From: Azolla caroliniana
Lineage: Eukaryota > Polypodiophyta
Direction: 5' to 3'
Length of the DNA: 64,000 nt
Assembly (NCBI GenBank): GCA_043228905.1
Contig: JBHGNT010000022.1
Location: 9,176,001 to 9,240,000 of the forward strand
The position numbers and the translations under genes are program-made. Positions 20,141 to 31,999 of the stretch are shown one piece after another (position 1 is the stretch's first letter; each line of letters starts with the position of its first letter). The notes below the pieces were generated by a model, which had not been told where the DNA came from, ran no database searches, and was given only the letters and a program-made list of their open reading frames with translations.

Positions 20141-21265
20141 ATGGAGTCCGTGAGCAAACAAGAATACATGCGTGTTCTTTCTTAGCTCAACATGCTCACG
20201 AATAAATTTGTGGCATTAGAGCATGAGAATCAAAGGCTACTTGGAGATCTACAACACGTGAGCGCCGAAAAAGCTCAACAATATGAAGAGTTATCACAGC
20301 GGGTTCATCAACTTGAGGCGACTATATTGTCATTACGAGAGCAAGCGTCGGGGGCTCAGAACTCCCCTAGAGAGCCAAAGATCAGCCTCCCTGCCAAGTT
20401 TGATGGTACGAGGTCTTTATTTCGAGGCTTTTTGAATCAAGTTCGTCTAGTTATTCAGCTACATCCCAATCGGTATCCAACTGATGCTGCTCGTGTGGGA
20501 TTAGTGGGAACTTTGCTATGCGGTACGGCGTTAGCATGGTTCGCACCACTTCTCGAGAAGAAATCACCATTGCTGGAGGATTTCGAGGCATTTGTTAAAG
20601 AGTTTCAAGCTAGTTTCGGAGACACCGACAGCACTAGGACAACGATAAACAAGATTCGAAGGCTCCGACAAGGAGATCGTCCCGCGTTGTCTTATGCAGC
20701 CGATTTCCGTCTCTTGGCATGCGATATCCCTTGGGATGAGGCAGCTTTAATGGATCAATTCCGTCAAGGTTTGAGAAAGGATGTCAAAGATCTTCTTCTT
20801 ACTTTCCCTGAAGATCCGAAGTCACTTACAAAAGCCATTAGTCGAGCTGTGCGATGTGATAATCGCCTATTTGAGCGACGTTCTGAGCGCCAACAAATGT
20901 TACGCCGCCAACCTGAGCCGACTTACGCTTCCGTAGTCGCAACGCCTCCACAAGTTTCTAGACCCATTACAAGGGATGGCCCCATTCTGATGGAAATAGA
21001 GTCAACACAACGTCGTGGGCCGTTATCAGATGCTGAGAAGCAACGACGTCGAGCACATCGCCTCTGCCTATATTGTGGTGGTCCAGGACATATAGCTATA
21101 AATTGTCCACATAAACCTAGGCGTCAACTATACCAAGTAAGTGCCCATGAAAACCCTACATCGAGTTCTATTGTTACTTCTAATAACATAAATAAGCCTC
21201 ATAGTCCATGCCATGAGAATAGATTCGATGTCTTGAGTCAATTAGAGGATGTGTTAAACGAGTAA
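20141..21265 (+). pseudogene. gag: Chromovirus Gag with zinc knuckle
   Basis: ATG 20141 opens a 374-codon frame (MESVSKQEYM). It is interrupted by one TAG at 20183, which precedes CTCAACATGCTC and reads as CAG. A coiled-coil-like segment (ENQRLLGDLQHVSAEKAQQYEEL) comes first. A capsid-like core follows (KFDGTRSLFRGFLNQVRLV, GTLLCGTALAWFAPLLE, FRQGLRKDVKDLLLTFP), resembling the sushi/Mart-type Gag of vertebrates and fungi. The zinc knuckle CLYCGGPGHIAINCP is near 21064-21108. The stop TAA at 21263 follows a frameshift heptamer, so most ribosomes would end here and make capsid. Confidence 0.85.
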
Positions 21266-21297
21266 GTCCGGCCAAAATAGGAGCCATTTGGCTGGAC
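21253..21297 (+). promoter_or_regulatory. -1 programmed ribosomal frameshift signal at gag/pol junction
   Basis: Heptamer GTTAAAC at 21253-21259 in the gag frame (TTA AAC), then a 6-nt spacer that includes the gag stop. An 11-bp stem follows: 21266-21276 (GTCCGGCCAAA) pairs with 21287-21297 (TTTGGCTGGAC) with one G-U pair and a 10-nt loop. Slipping one base back opens the pol frame (CGA GTA AGT CCG). GUUAAAC is an established slippery sequence in nidoviruses. Confidence 0.85.
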
Positions 21298-21807
21298 CAT
21301 CCTAGCTATGTAGAGTTAGTTCCTAGTCGTGGTTCCATTTCATCAAATCAAGTGAGTCGAGTTTTTTCAGCACAAGTCGAGCTTACCACATCTACATGTC
21401 ATCGAGTCCTACCCTTTGCCCTTCTAGATTCTGGAGCCAACTCTTGTTTAATGGATCGTGAATTTGCCTTGTCACAAAACATCCTCTTGAATAAGCTTCC
21501 CAGCCTAGTAGCCATAGGAGTCATTGATGGACGTCCCATAACATCAGGAGATATAGTCGAGGAGTCTGAGCCAATTAGGATAGTTCTTGGCAATTTGGCA
21601 AGAATAATCTCTTTCAACATTATTCGTAGTCCGGAACACCCAATAGTTCTAGGTCTCCCCTGGTTTGAACTCCATAACCCGAAGATTGATTGGATGAAAA
21701 GAACAATTGAGGAGACTTGGGAAAAAAGCACAAACCCTGCATCCCTCTCTCCTACATGTGATAATAGATCCCCGGAGTTATCGCCCATCTCTTTACGACA
21801 GTTGTGA
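21260..21807 (+). pseudogene. Chromovirus protease
   Basis: The pol frame enters through the -1 shift and is open to a TGA at 21805. The retropepsin active site reads ALLDSGANSCLMD near 21421-21459 (DSGA), and VLGLPWFELHNPKIDW near 21646-21693 is the typical protease end. The TGA at 21805 precedes GAGGAAGGGGGG and is best read as a former CGA. Confidence 0.8.
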
Positions 21808-21828
21808 GAGGAAGGGGGGAACGAGGCC

Positions 21829-23736
21829 ATGTTCGTCTTCGCAATAATAGCAACTCCATCATCCACTTCAAATGAGGCGGATATTAAACTTCCAGAGAAA
21901 TACAAGGAGTTTTCAGATGTCTTTGATAAGGTGAAGGCCAATACATTGCCGGAGCATCGGCCATACGACTGCCCTATTGACTTACAACCAGGGAAAGAAC
22001 CTCCATGGGGCCCAATTTATAATCTCTCCCCTGTAGAGCTAGAAACTTTGCGGGAATATATTGATGAGAATCTGGCAAACGGATTCATTCGACATTCTAG
22101 ATCCCCTGCTGGTGCACCTATCTTCTTCATTAAGAAGAAGAATGGGACTCTTCGGTTGGTCGTGGATTATTGAGGGCTAAACAAAGTGACTATTCGGAAT
22201 AGATATGCTCTACCATTAATCCCGAATCTTTTGGAACGTCTTAGTGGTGCAAAATATTTCACGAAGTTGGACCTTCGCGGAGCATATAATCTAGTTCGGA
22301 TTCGCCCGGGGGATGAATGGAAGACAACTTTCCGCACTCACTATGGACATTTTGAGTATACAGTGATGCCATTCGGTCTCACGAATGCACCTGCTGTTTT
22401 CCAACATATGGCGAACGATATTTTTCGAGATTTTCTTGATATCTTCACTATAGTTTACCTAGATGATATTTTAATCTACTCAAAGACCCAAGATGAGCAT
22501 GATGAACATGTTCGTCAGGTATTGCGTCGACTCCGAGAATATGGTCTCTATGCAAAATTAGAAAAGTGTAGTTTCGGCCAAAATCAAGTGGAATTTTTGG
22601 GGTATGTTGTATCGTCAAATGGTATTTCTATGGACCCCATGAAGGTACAAGCAATTTTAGAGTGGCAAACGCCCCTTTTAGTGCATGATGTGCAATGTTT
22701 TCTCGGGTTTGCAAATTTTTATCGAAAATTTATTAAAGATTATTCCAAGGTTGTGCTTCCGCTTACTCAACTCACACATAAAGATCGACCATTTATATGG
22801 AGTTCAGATGCAGCCGAGGCATTTGAAAGCTTAAAACGAGCATTTACAACGGCACCTATCTTAGCACATGTTGACCCAATAAAACGCTTCATCCTCGAAG
22901 CCGATGCATCCGATTTTGCACTAGGGAGTGTCCTCTCGCAGACTGGAGATGATGGACAACTACACCCTGTCGCCTTTCATTCACGAAAGTTTGAAGCTGC
23001 AGAGATCAACTATGAGATCCATGACAAAGAGCTTCTTGCAATTGTGGATTCGTTTCAACAATGGCGACATTTCCTAGAAGGTTCTTCTCAGCAGATCATT
23101 GTCTACAATTATCATAAGAACCTGACTTATTTCCAAAATGCTCGAGTCTTGAGTCGGCGACAAGTCCGGTGGGCGCAATTTTTGACTCACTTCAATTTTA
23201 TCATCATATATCGCCCTGGGATGCAGCAAGGCAAAGCAGATGCTCTTTCTCGGTGCTCTTATATGGAACTTCGTCCAGGGGAACCTGCATTTGAACATAA
23301 AAAACAAATCCTTTTGGGTCCTAATCGATTACGATTAATGGTAGTTAACGCCATAACAACTCTTGAAAATTCCACTCTTCTTGATTCCATTCGAGATCAT
23401 ATGGCCACTGATGATTTCGCCAAGGATGTTTTGGATCATATTGTCCCGGATCGTGCTTCTTGCTCACGGTCGAAAAATCCTCGTAATGACTATTGTCAGT
23501 TCTATTGGCATGGTGGTTTTCTATTTCGACAAAATTTATTGTATGTTCCTGATGGTCCCCCACGGCTACAAGTTTTGCAACATTGCCATGACTCACCAAT
23601 GGCTGGTCATTTTGGAGTTCACAAGACTCTAGAATTAATTTCTCGACGTTATTGGTGGCCTCGCCTTCGTCATTTTGTTGAGGATTATGTTCGGAGTTGT
23701 GATATATGTTGTCGATCAAAGAATCCTCGTCACTGA
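21829..23736 (+). pseudogene. Chromovirus reverse transcriptase, RNase H and integrase N-terminus
   Basis: RT starts FSDVFDKVKANTLPEHRPYD and includes RLVVDY, a TGA at 22171 (expected Arg in DYRGLN), FTKLDLRGAYNLVRI, MPFGLTNAPAVFQ, and the catalytic IVYLDDILIYS (YLDD) near 22455-22485. RNase H shows ILEADASDFALGSVLSQ and YEIHDKELLAIV. An integrase HHCC module follows (HDSPMAGHFGVHKTLELI, then CDICCRSK). A TGA at 23734 closes this part. The reading frame is otherwise intact over more than 500 codons. Confidence 0.9.
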
Positions 23737-24902
23737 CCCTATGGCTTACTACAACCACTTCCCATTCCGGAAACTCCTTGGAAGTCTATATCCTTGGACT
23801 TCATTACTGATCTCCCAGTTTCAAAAGGTTTTGATGCAATTCTCACAGTGGTTGATCGATTTACCAAAATGGCACATTTCTTGCCATGTACAAAGTTGAT
23901 TACTAGTCAAGAGGCGGCTGATCTCGTTATGCGGGAGGTATTTAAGCATCATGGTTTGCCAGATGATATTATTAGTGATCGTGGTCCACAATTCATCTCA
24001 AAGTTTTGGAAGCACATGTTCAAACTTCTTCACATTTCAGTTAAGCTTTCTTCGAGCTATCACCCTGAAACAAATGGCCAAACAGAGCGTACCAACTAGA
24101 CATTGGAACAATATCTTCGTTGTTTCATCAACTATCAACAAGATGATTGGGTTGCTTTTTTCACTTGGCGGAATTCGCTTACAACAACTCAGCCCATTCT
24201 TCTACAGGATATTCCCCATTTTTCGCAAATACGGGCTGTCATCCTCGGTGGACGATGAATGCGCATCCAGAAGTTCCTACCAACCCTGCTGCCGAGGATC
24301 GTCTTAGTCGCCTCCAAGAAATTCAAGCTAACATTCTCCACAATTTGCACGATGCTCAATTTACACACAAGAGGTTTGCCGATCGTCATCGTCTAGACTC
24401 CTCAAAAAAGTTCCGCATTGGGGATTATGTATGGCTTCTCCAACACAACATCAAGACCACTCGACCTTGCAGCAAATTGGATTACCAACGTTTTGGCCCT
24501 TACATGATCACTGGTAAGATAAGTGATGTTGCATTTCGTCTTGACCTCCCTCCGCACATGCATCTTCATCCGGTGTTTCATGTATCCCTTTTGGAACCTT
24601 ATACTACAAGTTCAATTCTGGGCTGACTTACGACACCCCCACCACCTGTCGAGTTCTTGGACGGGCCTGAATTTGAAGTTGCTGCCGTTCTCGATTCTAA
24701 AATCGTGCGCAACAAGTTGTATTACTTAGTCGATTGGCTAGGTTATACCCCCAATGATCAAACTTGGGAGCCTACCGCAAATCTTTCCAATGCTGCAGAA
24801 CTCGTCAATGCATTTCATCGCCAATATCCTTGTAAACCAGGTCCTAATACAAACCCTATGACCCGTGAGACGTGTCGTCGAAGAAGGGGGATAGTGTCAT
24901 GA
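23737..24902 (+). pseudogene. Chromovirus integrase core and chromodomain
   Basis: The DDE core reads [13 protein letters not shown] (D), [14 protein letters not shown] (D) and NGQTERTN (E). A TAG at 24097 replaces the Gln of the usual NQTLEQYLR. A one-base loss in a T run near 24155 shifts the frame; the rest continues as HLAEFAYNNSAHSSTG. After FHVSLLEPY and a TGA at 24624 comes a chromodomain (FEVAAVLDSKIVRNKLYYLVDWLGY, then DQTWEPTANLSNAAELVNAFH). Chromodomains target integration to marked chromatin. The frame ends at 24900-24902 in the 3' LTR boundary. Confidence 0.85.
24881..24894 (+). promoter_or_regulatory. Chromovirus polypurine tract
   Basis: AAGAAGGGGGATAG immediately precedes the first 3' LTR copy (TGTCATG at 24895). 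It is the expected primer site for plus-strand DNA. Confidence 0.7.
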
Positions 24903-25101
24903 TAACACTCACATCATGCATCGAAAGGATGATGACACTCACATTATGACTCGAAAGGATTTGAACCCATGACCTTGTTGTACACATGTCAAATCCTTAA
25001 CCATTGTATTAATATTCTTATATGTATAGTCTCTAGAATATTCTAGGTCATTCTAGAATGTAGAGTAATATAGAATATTCCTATGATATTAGATTTCATA
25101 G
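24895..25101 (+). repeat. Partial 3' LTR with fold-back inversion
   Basis: Bases 24895-25041 copy the LTR start up to CTCTAGAATAT. Then ~60 bp (to 25100) are the reverse complement of the next LTR segment. After that the full LTR begins at 25102. The turn occurs at a TCTAGAATAT/ATATTCTAGA inverted repeat. Confidence 0.9.
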
Positions 25102-25569
25102 TGTCATGATAACACTCACATCATGCATCGAAAGGATGATGACACTCACATTATGACTCGAAAGGATTTGAACCCACGACCTTGTTGTACACATGTCAAA
25201 TCCTTAACCATTGTATTAATATTCTTATATGTATAGTCTCTAGAATATGAAATCTAATATCATAGGAATATTCTATATTACTCTACATTCTAGAATGACC
25301 TAGAATATTCTAGAGTGTTCTATACCACTAGAACCTTCTAGAATACTCTAGAGATCTTCTAGATTACTCTACATTCTAGGATAACCTAGAATATTCTAGA
25401 GTGTTCTCTATTACTTATAAATAGGGATCTACCACCCATCCCAAACCAAAATTGGTTCAACGCCATTTTGTAGCCTACTCTTTGTAATCCATTTTACGCT
25501 TCAATACAATAATTCTCTTCAATTATCTCTCTATCTCTTTTTCTCTCTTTCTCTCTCTCAGTCTTGACA
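25102..25569 (+). repeat. Chromovirus full 3' LTR
   Basis: Nearly identical to the 5' LTR. It has the TATA box and AAAATTGGTTCAA self-primer, and ends CAGTCTTGACA. Confidence 0.9.
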
Positions 25570-26128
25570 CTTATGACTTTGGTTTCACCGCGTGTATTGT
25601 TGACTACCAGTCCATATATTATGGATCTTTGTCTTCTATTGCTAAAACTATTATGTTTCTCTTCCTTTGCTGCTTAGATTGTGTAGTGTGTTGATAATGG
25701 TTCCACTAGCATTATCCGCATGTTTTTATACGCTTGTAGTTCCACTAGCGTTATCATTCGGAGTTTGATCCCATGTGAATCACCTAAGGAATAGATTAGA
25801 TCAATTTTAAATACAAGTATTGAAAGCCTTAATAGGTTTGTTATTTCCATCACATTATCCTAAAGTTCACTGTCTTACATTGTCCACAATTATATACATA
25901 TGGTTTGATCCCATGCGAACAAACTAAGGAATAGATTAGATCAACTTTAAATATAAGTATTAAATACCTTAATAAGTTTGTTATTCCAATCACATTATCC
26001 TAAAGTTCACTATCCTACATTGTCCACAATTATATACATACGAGAATGGGTCAAAGTATAAATTATAACTCTTTTTATTAGTATGGTTACAAGTACACCT
26101 TATATTTTTGTAAAAATTACCAAAATAA
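25570..26128. other. Intergenic with a 140-bp tandem duplication
   Basis: No ORF. GTTTGATCCCATG units begin at 25763 and 25903, giving two ~140-bp copies with scattered differences. TTACCAAAATAA at 26117-26128 is the left target duplication of the LINE. Confidence 0.7.
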
Positions 26129-26649
26129 CATCATTGATTATATTAATTAGACAGGACAGCTAGGAGGAGGAGGAGAAGCAGTGGAGCGGCGCACTAGTGT
26201 AGGGCGTTTGCGGCGTAGAAGTCTCGGCGAAGTGGAGCAGGAGGTGCCGAAACGGAGCCGGAGCCGGCGTCGCGCCAACATAGGGAGGTGATTTGCAGAC
26301 GTGGGGCACAGTAGCCTCTCGCTGCTCATTCCTGCAGACGACCCACAGGCGGTGTCGTCACAGCCTCCCCCCCGCCGTTGCTTCACCCTGATCACTGAGT
26401 CCTTCACTTGCACTTAGGGTTTGCATGCCCCCTCAGCAGTTCGAGGAGTGGGACAGACACTCCCCCCCTCCCCCAAGTTCAGTTCGAGGAGTGGGGCAAA
26501 CCCCTCTCCCCAACAGTTCGACAAGTGAGAACACAGTTCGAGTAGTTGGGCCCCCACTCCTGTAACCCGCCCCCCCCCCCCCCCAAAAAAAAATAAGAAA
26601 AGAAAAGAAAAGAAAAGAATAAAAGAGACGCATTTCGACTCCGTCACTC

Positions 26650-28058
26650 ATGGCACCTTCGAACATCGCCATGGTCAAACACATAGCACAAACATGCCCC
26701 TCGATCGATAACGGAAAAATGCAAGATAAAAACATCTCTGATAGCGAGGGTCCTGTTGAGATTATTTTCAATAACGAAGAGATGCTTCTACTTGAGCAAG
26801 AGATAGAGCGCCTTGAGCGAATAGCGGTCATATGCCGCGTGATGGGATCACGAACAAACAGAGGGTTGTTGCGAGATTTGTTGCAAGCTAAATTTCATTC
26901 ACAACTAAGTGGTATAAAAGAAGTCCAACCACTTGGTAAAGGCTTCTATCAAATCATACTAGAAGACAAGGATTCTGCAACGAACCTCATAGCACTATCT
27001 CCTTGCAAAGTCCAAAACACATGGTTGTTCATGCGTAAATGGACACATGGTTTTAACCCAGAGAAAGCCGCGCAACATGATGATTCCATGAAAAAGGTAA
27101 CAATGTTGTTTCCTGGATTATCCTTAGAATACAACATGTTACTTCCTACTATTGGCAGCTCCTTTGTTATGATGTTGGATGAGGAACTAACGCTAGCGGA
27201 CAGGCTAAAGAAGCACCTAAGCCCTCCCTCTATCCACCTCTTGGTGCAGGACATCAATAAACTTCCCTCCAAGATCCTCATTCCCGGGAAAAATGGAATG
27301 CGGATTGAACAACGCATAGAAGTGATTGGCGCACCGGGGCAATGTTTTGCATGCAAAAAACTTGGTCATATAAAAAGAACTGCCCCACAAGACGTATAAA
27401 AGATCCTACAAAGGAGACTCTGGAAGGTGAGGACACCATAAGACATCAAAAGCCTCCCCCACCACAACCCGACAAGGCTGTGATGGAATGGCGAGTGGTG
27501 GAAAAAACCCATGTCCTTCGAAAAACTTCACCGGCACAAAATCCTCCATCGCCTATGAGCCCCAATCGATTTGATCTACTACAAGAGCTCCCCCCCATGA
27601 ACGAGCATTCCCCTAGTTCTTTCTTAAGACCCAAGGAATGGCCTAAGGTAACACCAAGCACACAAGAGAAAGTTCTCGTTAAATCTTACAAAACAGGGAA
27701 GCGAAGAAGAATAAGTCATGTTAAGACCTTAATAAGGAGCTTGAGTGAAACGGCACCCAATGTAGAAGCAACAAACCAAGGCAGAAGTTTGAATGTCATG
27801 CCTCAGATCATAGTCCTCCCGGACACAAATGAGTGTGCTTCCTCTAGCCAAGACCTTGAACCACACCCGCAAAACGCCTTGAAATGGTTAGGTATAGGGC
27901 TCAAGACAGTGGAAAAAATAAGGGTACATGTTTCAACGGTACACAATAACGGAGTTTTGATACCTCAATCTCCTTTCCACTCTTGCTTCCGACACAGGAA
28001 GATTGGTCGAAATCCAAGATTAAAGATACGTTATGTAGCCAAGCAGCATGCTTTGTAG
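26650..28058 (+). pseudogene. LINE ORF1 nucleic-acid-binding protein
   Basis: From ATG 26650 (MAPSNIAMVKHIAQ), with a DUF4283-like domain (FHSQLSGIKEVQPLGKGFYQII, NTWLFMRKWTHGFNP). A zinc knuckle begins CFACKKLGHI; one A is missing in the run near 27371, so the knuckle's last Cys (KKNC) and the Pro/Ser-rich tail lie in another frame to 28058. In plant L1 elements this protein binds the element RNA. A G/C homopolymer region just upstream (26450-26600) contains repeats of CAGTTCGAGGAGTGGG. Confidence 0.8.
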
Positions 28059-28389
28059 CAAAAATAAGAGATGAAGAGCTCATGAATGAACTAAAGTAGC
28101 ATTGGCATAACACTGAATTCTGGTGCACCATGGATGAAGAGGAACCTCATCTTTGCCACATCCACCTATGGACTATCATAGACGCCCAACTAACTCCAAG
28201 CTTTTTCTATTTCTATGAGAAACATGAAGGGCCGATTGAAGCTCACATGATAACTCACAAACTCCACTCATGGATGTGGACCACTATTCCATCCCTGGAA
28301 ATGACTGGATGTCTAAATGGTGAGTGCTCCCCACTCACGACCTGTTGTGCAAAGCACCAGGAACAACAGGCAATCTCCCACCCCACTCC

Positions 28390-31073
28390 ATGAGTATGAA
28401 GATTATAACATGGAACGTGCAAGGGCTTAGAAGTAGTCTAGACCAGCAAAACAGATGGAAACTGAGAAGGGATCTTGAAGAATATTTATTAGGGAGTGGT
28501 GCTGACATCATCATGTTGCAAGAACACCACCTCGTTAGCACGTAGTTAAAGGAAGTCGGAGACCTTCTACCAGGATCATGGTGAATGATTTGGGAGCCAA
28601 CAATTGGGGAGGAGGGAAATCATGGTGGTATTTGCACTTTGATTCGGGAACATCTAGCCCAAGGCTTAATACACCAGGAATCACTTATACCTGGTAGGGC
28701 ACATTTTTGCACGTTGGCCATCCAAGGGCAACGATGGAACTTCATGAATGTTTATGCTCCAAATAGTAGAACAGAAAGGGCAACATTCTGGGACTGCATC
28801 CACCTACAAGTAGCGGGTGTAGAAGAGTGGTGCATTGGAGGGGATTTTAAAATGATCGAATCCATTCACGATAGCTCCAACAACAACCCCATTGTTCTAC
28901 AAGGAAGGGAACATAAACAATGGGAGAAGCTATGTGACCACCTTAACCTGCGAGACATCTAGCATTCTGACAACTTCCAACGAAAAAGGGATTCTCTCCT
29001 ATTCTCCCAATCAAACGGACGGAATAGTGGACCCACCCTATCTCGCATTGACCACATTTATGTGGGGGAGGCTCTAGAAGCGAAAGGAGGGTGGTGTCGT
29101 ATAACGCCAAGCACAACTTTCTCTGACCATTGCTCGGTAGCTGGTCATTTTCAATTGCATCAAAAATGGGGCCCATTCCAGACGCGCATCCCACACACTA
29201 TTTACACACTTATAGACGTGAAGGACCAACTATCCAACCAATGGTCATTACCTGTCAATGACTCATCAACATCTGACAAACTTCTAGCTAAATTAACAAG
29301 AGCTTCTATTCTCCTAGATGAGATTGTCAAGACCAGAAGCAAGGTTGCTCAGGAGAAGCAATAGAAGACAAAATAGGGACTAACAGCCATACAACGACTC
29401 CAACAGAGATACTCGTCCTATATTTGGATCGCAGGACAAGTCGCCACGGCCAAACATGAACTTAGCATGGCGGAAAAGAAAATATATGACATGGAGTTTC
29501 ATGGAAGCATGGCGCGATGGATTCGAGTAGGGGACAAAACCACGAAGGAATTCTTTCGCTCCAAAGGCCCAAGGCACACTAGAACTGTGATGCGCAGCCT
29601 CAACCAAGAGGATGGAACAACCACTGAGGATGGCGACGAAATGAGGTATATTGCCACAAGTTATTATCGTTGCCTACTTACCGAAGACATTATAGCTACA
29701 GGGGAAGACATAAGAGAAGATATTATCCTGGACAAAGCATACCCGAGAAAGTTACGCTGGAAATGAATACATGGCTCGTGCGTCCCCTATCAATCATCGA
29801 GATATGGGAGGCCCTCATTGATTTAGATGTTGATAGTTGCTCTGGAATTGACGGCCTCACCCCACACTTTTTCACATGCCTTTGGGACACTATTAAAGAA
29901 GACCTCCTCCAGGCATATGAGGATATCATCACCTCTAGAAGCATGCCGGAGGAATTTGGACAGGGGATGATACATCTCATTCCTAAAAGTGGTGGGAATG
30001 CCAACGACATTCGCAAATGGCAGCCCATAACTCTTCTCAATATTGTCTATAAGTTGCTCGCAAAAATCGTGGCACGCCGTTTAACACCACTTCTCCCTCA
30101 ACTCATTCATCCATCCTAGACATGTTTCGTTAGAAATCGGAGCATCCTAGACAACCTCTTCTCATTTTGGGAAGCAGTAGCCCTTGTCAAGCGAACCAAC
30201 AACAAGGTCGCGGTGGTGCTACTAGATTTTGAGAAAGCATATGACAGGCTATGCTGGAACTTTCTAGAAAGTGTGATGGGGAAACTCGGCTTTCAAGAGA
30301 CATGGATCAAAGGCATTGCAAGACTTTATAGGAATGGCAGCAGTTGCGTTTCACTGGTAGGTGAAAGGGGCCCCTTTTTCCGAATATCCCGATCTGTACG
30401 GCAAGGATGCCCACTAGCTCCATCCTTATTTCTATTATACACCGAAGCACTCTCTTGCTTTCTCAAATCGCGACATCTCAACCTACATGGTCTTCCTATA
30501 CCTCATTCTCACCAAAGCATCTTGGATATAGAATTTGCAGATGACACAGCAGTCTACCTACAAGGGGACTTGGAAAACCTCCAAAAGCTAGAAAGTGGGC
30601 TAGCTGTATTTTGCAAGAGATCCAACGCCATGATCAATTGGCACAAATCCTGCGCAATATGGCTCTCTCTGGAAACACATCTGGCGTGGCACCCACATCC
30701 CGCTTTCAAATGGATCAATCAAGGAGCGAGCACCAAATATTTGGGTTTCCAAATTGGTTTCAACATACCACTAGAGACTATGATTGCACCCGTTATCCAT
30801 TCCATTCGACAAAAGTTGATACATTGGAGCTCGAAAAAACTGCCGCTAATGGGTCGCATCATAGTGGCAAATCAGGCACTACTTGCAACAACATGGTACA
30901 GTCTATCATGTTGGACAATCTCCAAGGAAAGTATACATCAAATTCAACGAATGGTCCGCAACTACATTTGGTTTAGTAAGGAAGACCATGTAGCTCGCGC
31001 CAAGGTGGCGTGGCCTATACTCACAGCGCCTAAGTCGAGAGGGGGATTGGGTCTTATCGATCCCCTTTCATAA
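28390..31073 (+). pseudogene. LINE ORF2: endonuclease and reverse transcriptase
   Basis: ATG 28390 opens an APE-type endonuclease with KIITWNVQGLRS, MLQEHHL, MNVYAPNSRTERA, GGDFKMI, SRIDHIYVG and SDHCSVAGHF. TAG codons at 28543, 28960, 29362 and 30117 read as former CAG. After a one-base shift near 29745 the RT continues with SCSGIDGLTPHFF, HLIPKSGG, VVLLDFEKAYDRL, SVRQGCPLAPSLF and the catalytic EFADDTAVYL (FADD) near 30531-30560. More degraded 3' coding sequence follows to about 31950, with TAA codons where Gln is expected (31071, 31113). The enzyme would nick DNA and copy LINE RNA in place. Confidence 0.85.
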
Positions 31074-31999
31074 TCGAAAGCCTTACTTGCCAAATTTGTG
31101 GTGCGAGGACTCTAACCAGGAAATGGCTGTTGGAAAATGCTACTGAGTTTATGTTTCGCTTACTTTAGGCCACGAAAAGGGGTCAATTGAGCCTCCCAAA
31201 TGGGATAATGGATCTCAAACCTAGTTTCTCCCACCAATTGGAGGATAGATTCAGTGCATCCATGTGGAAGGCATGGTGTGACATTTGTCGAGGGCTCAAG
31301 TGTGATCAACCGAGATCCGAACCTGCCTGGCTAAATCAACGTATCCTATGGAACTCATGTATAAAGGATGAATCTAATCAACTACTGGGATCACGCAAGG
31401 GGTTGTCACGGGGATACATTGCAGAAGGTCCAGGAAAAAGTATAGAATGTTGGCGACGGTTTATGTCACTGCCACTACAAGATCAGGCGAACATACTCCA
31501 TGGAATCAAGGGCGGATGGACTATGAGATCGGAAATCATAACGCTCTACTGATTAGGGAATCTGCTACTCAAAGGACGACAATGGAGAAATGGATAGCCA
31601 CTCGGAGGAGGGATCTCTGTTCCCGAGAGGTAGGGGACCACCAGACAGACTTGAAGGCTCTAAATTGCGAGACACGGAGACACCAACATAGAATAACACA
31701 ATTCGAGTACTCGCGTATACTGGTCATAAATGGACTGTAGATCTTGATCTAATCAAAGTACAACCCGATTGGCACATATGTATTCATGAAAACACATGGC
31801 TACGTAAGGTCAGTTGGGACCCTTTGCAATGGACATGGCGTGATCCCTATGCAGGGCAAGGAAGCAAATCCATCCCTTTCTTCCAATTCACAACTAGATT
31901 GGGTCGCCACATTCTAGCCGCTCAAAACGCCCGAGAGCCGGCTGTTGCAAAGGTCTAGCACACATTTCAAGTTATAAAAAAAAAAACTTACCAAAATAA

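Larger units (their letters stand above)
19582..25569 (+). mobile_element. Self-priming Ty3/gypsy chromovirus (sushi/Tf1-like)
   Basis: 5' LTR 19582-20052 and 3' LTR 25102-25569, with a rearranged partial LTR at 24895-25101. The flanks CTTAG (19577-19581) and CTTAT (25570-25574) match in four of five bases. Order: gag with CCHC knuckle, protease, RT, RNase H, integrase, chromodomain. Gag and pol are in 0 and -1 frames joined by a complete frameshift signal. The PBS is complementary to the predicted 5' end of the element's own RNA, not to a tRNA. These traits are known from the Tf1/sushi group. The copy is inactivated by TAG or TGA at 20183, 21805, 22171, 23734, 24097 and 24624 and by a one-base loss near 24155. 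Confidence 0.9.
26129..31987 (+). mobile_element. Full-length L1-type LINE, decayed
   Basis: A GC-rich 5' UTR, ORF1, ORF2 (endonuclease plus RT) and an A11 tail (31976-31986). It is flanked by the 12-bp direct repeat TTACCAAAATAA (26117-26128 and 31988-31999), a typical target-primed duplication, so it is not 5'-truncated. Both ORFs carry frameshifts and TAG codons. Confidence 0.9.

Noticed and set aside
26147-26647. ORFs on the minus strand in the LINE 5' UTR
   Set aside because: They cover GC-rich repeats and homopolymers; low-complexity products without homology by eye.
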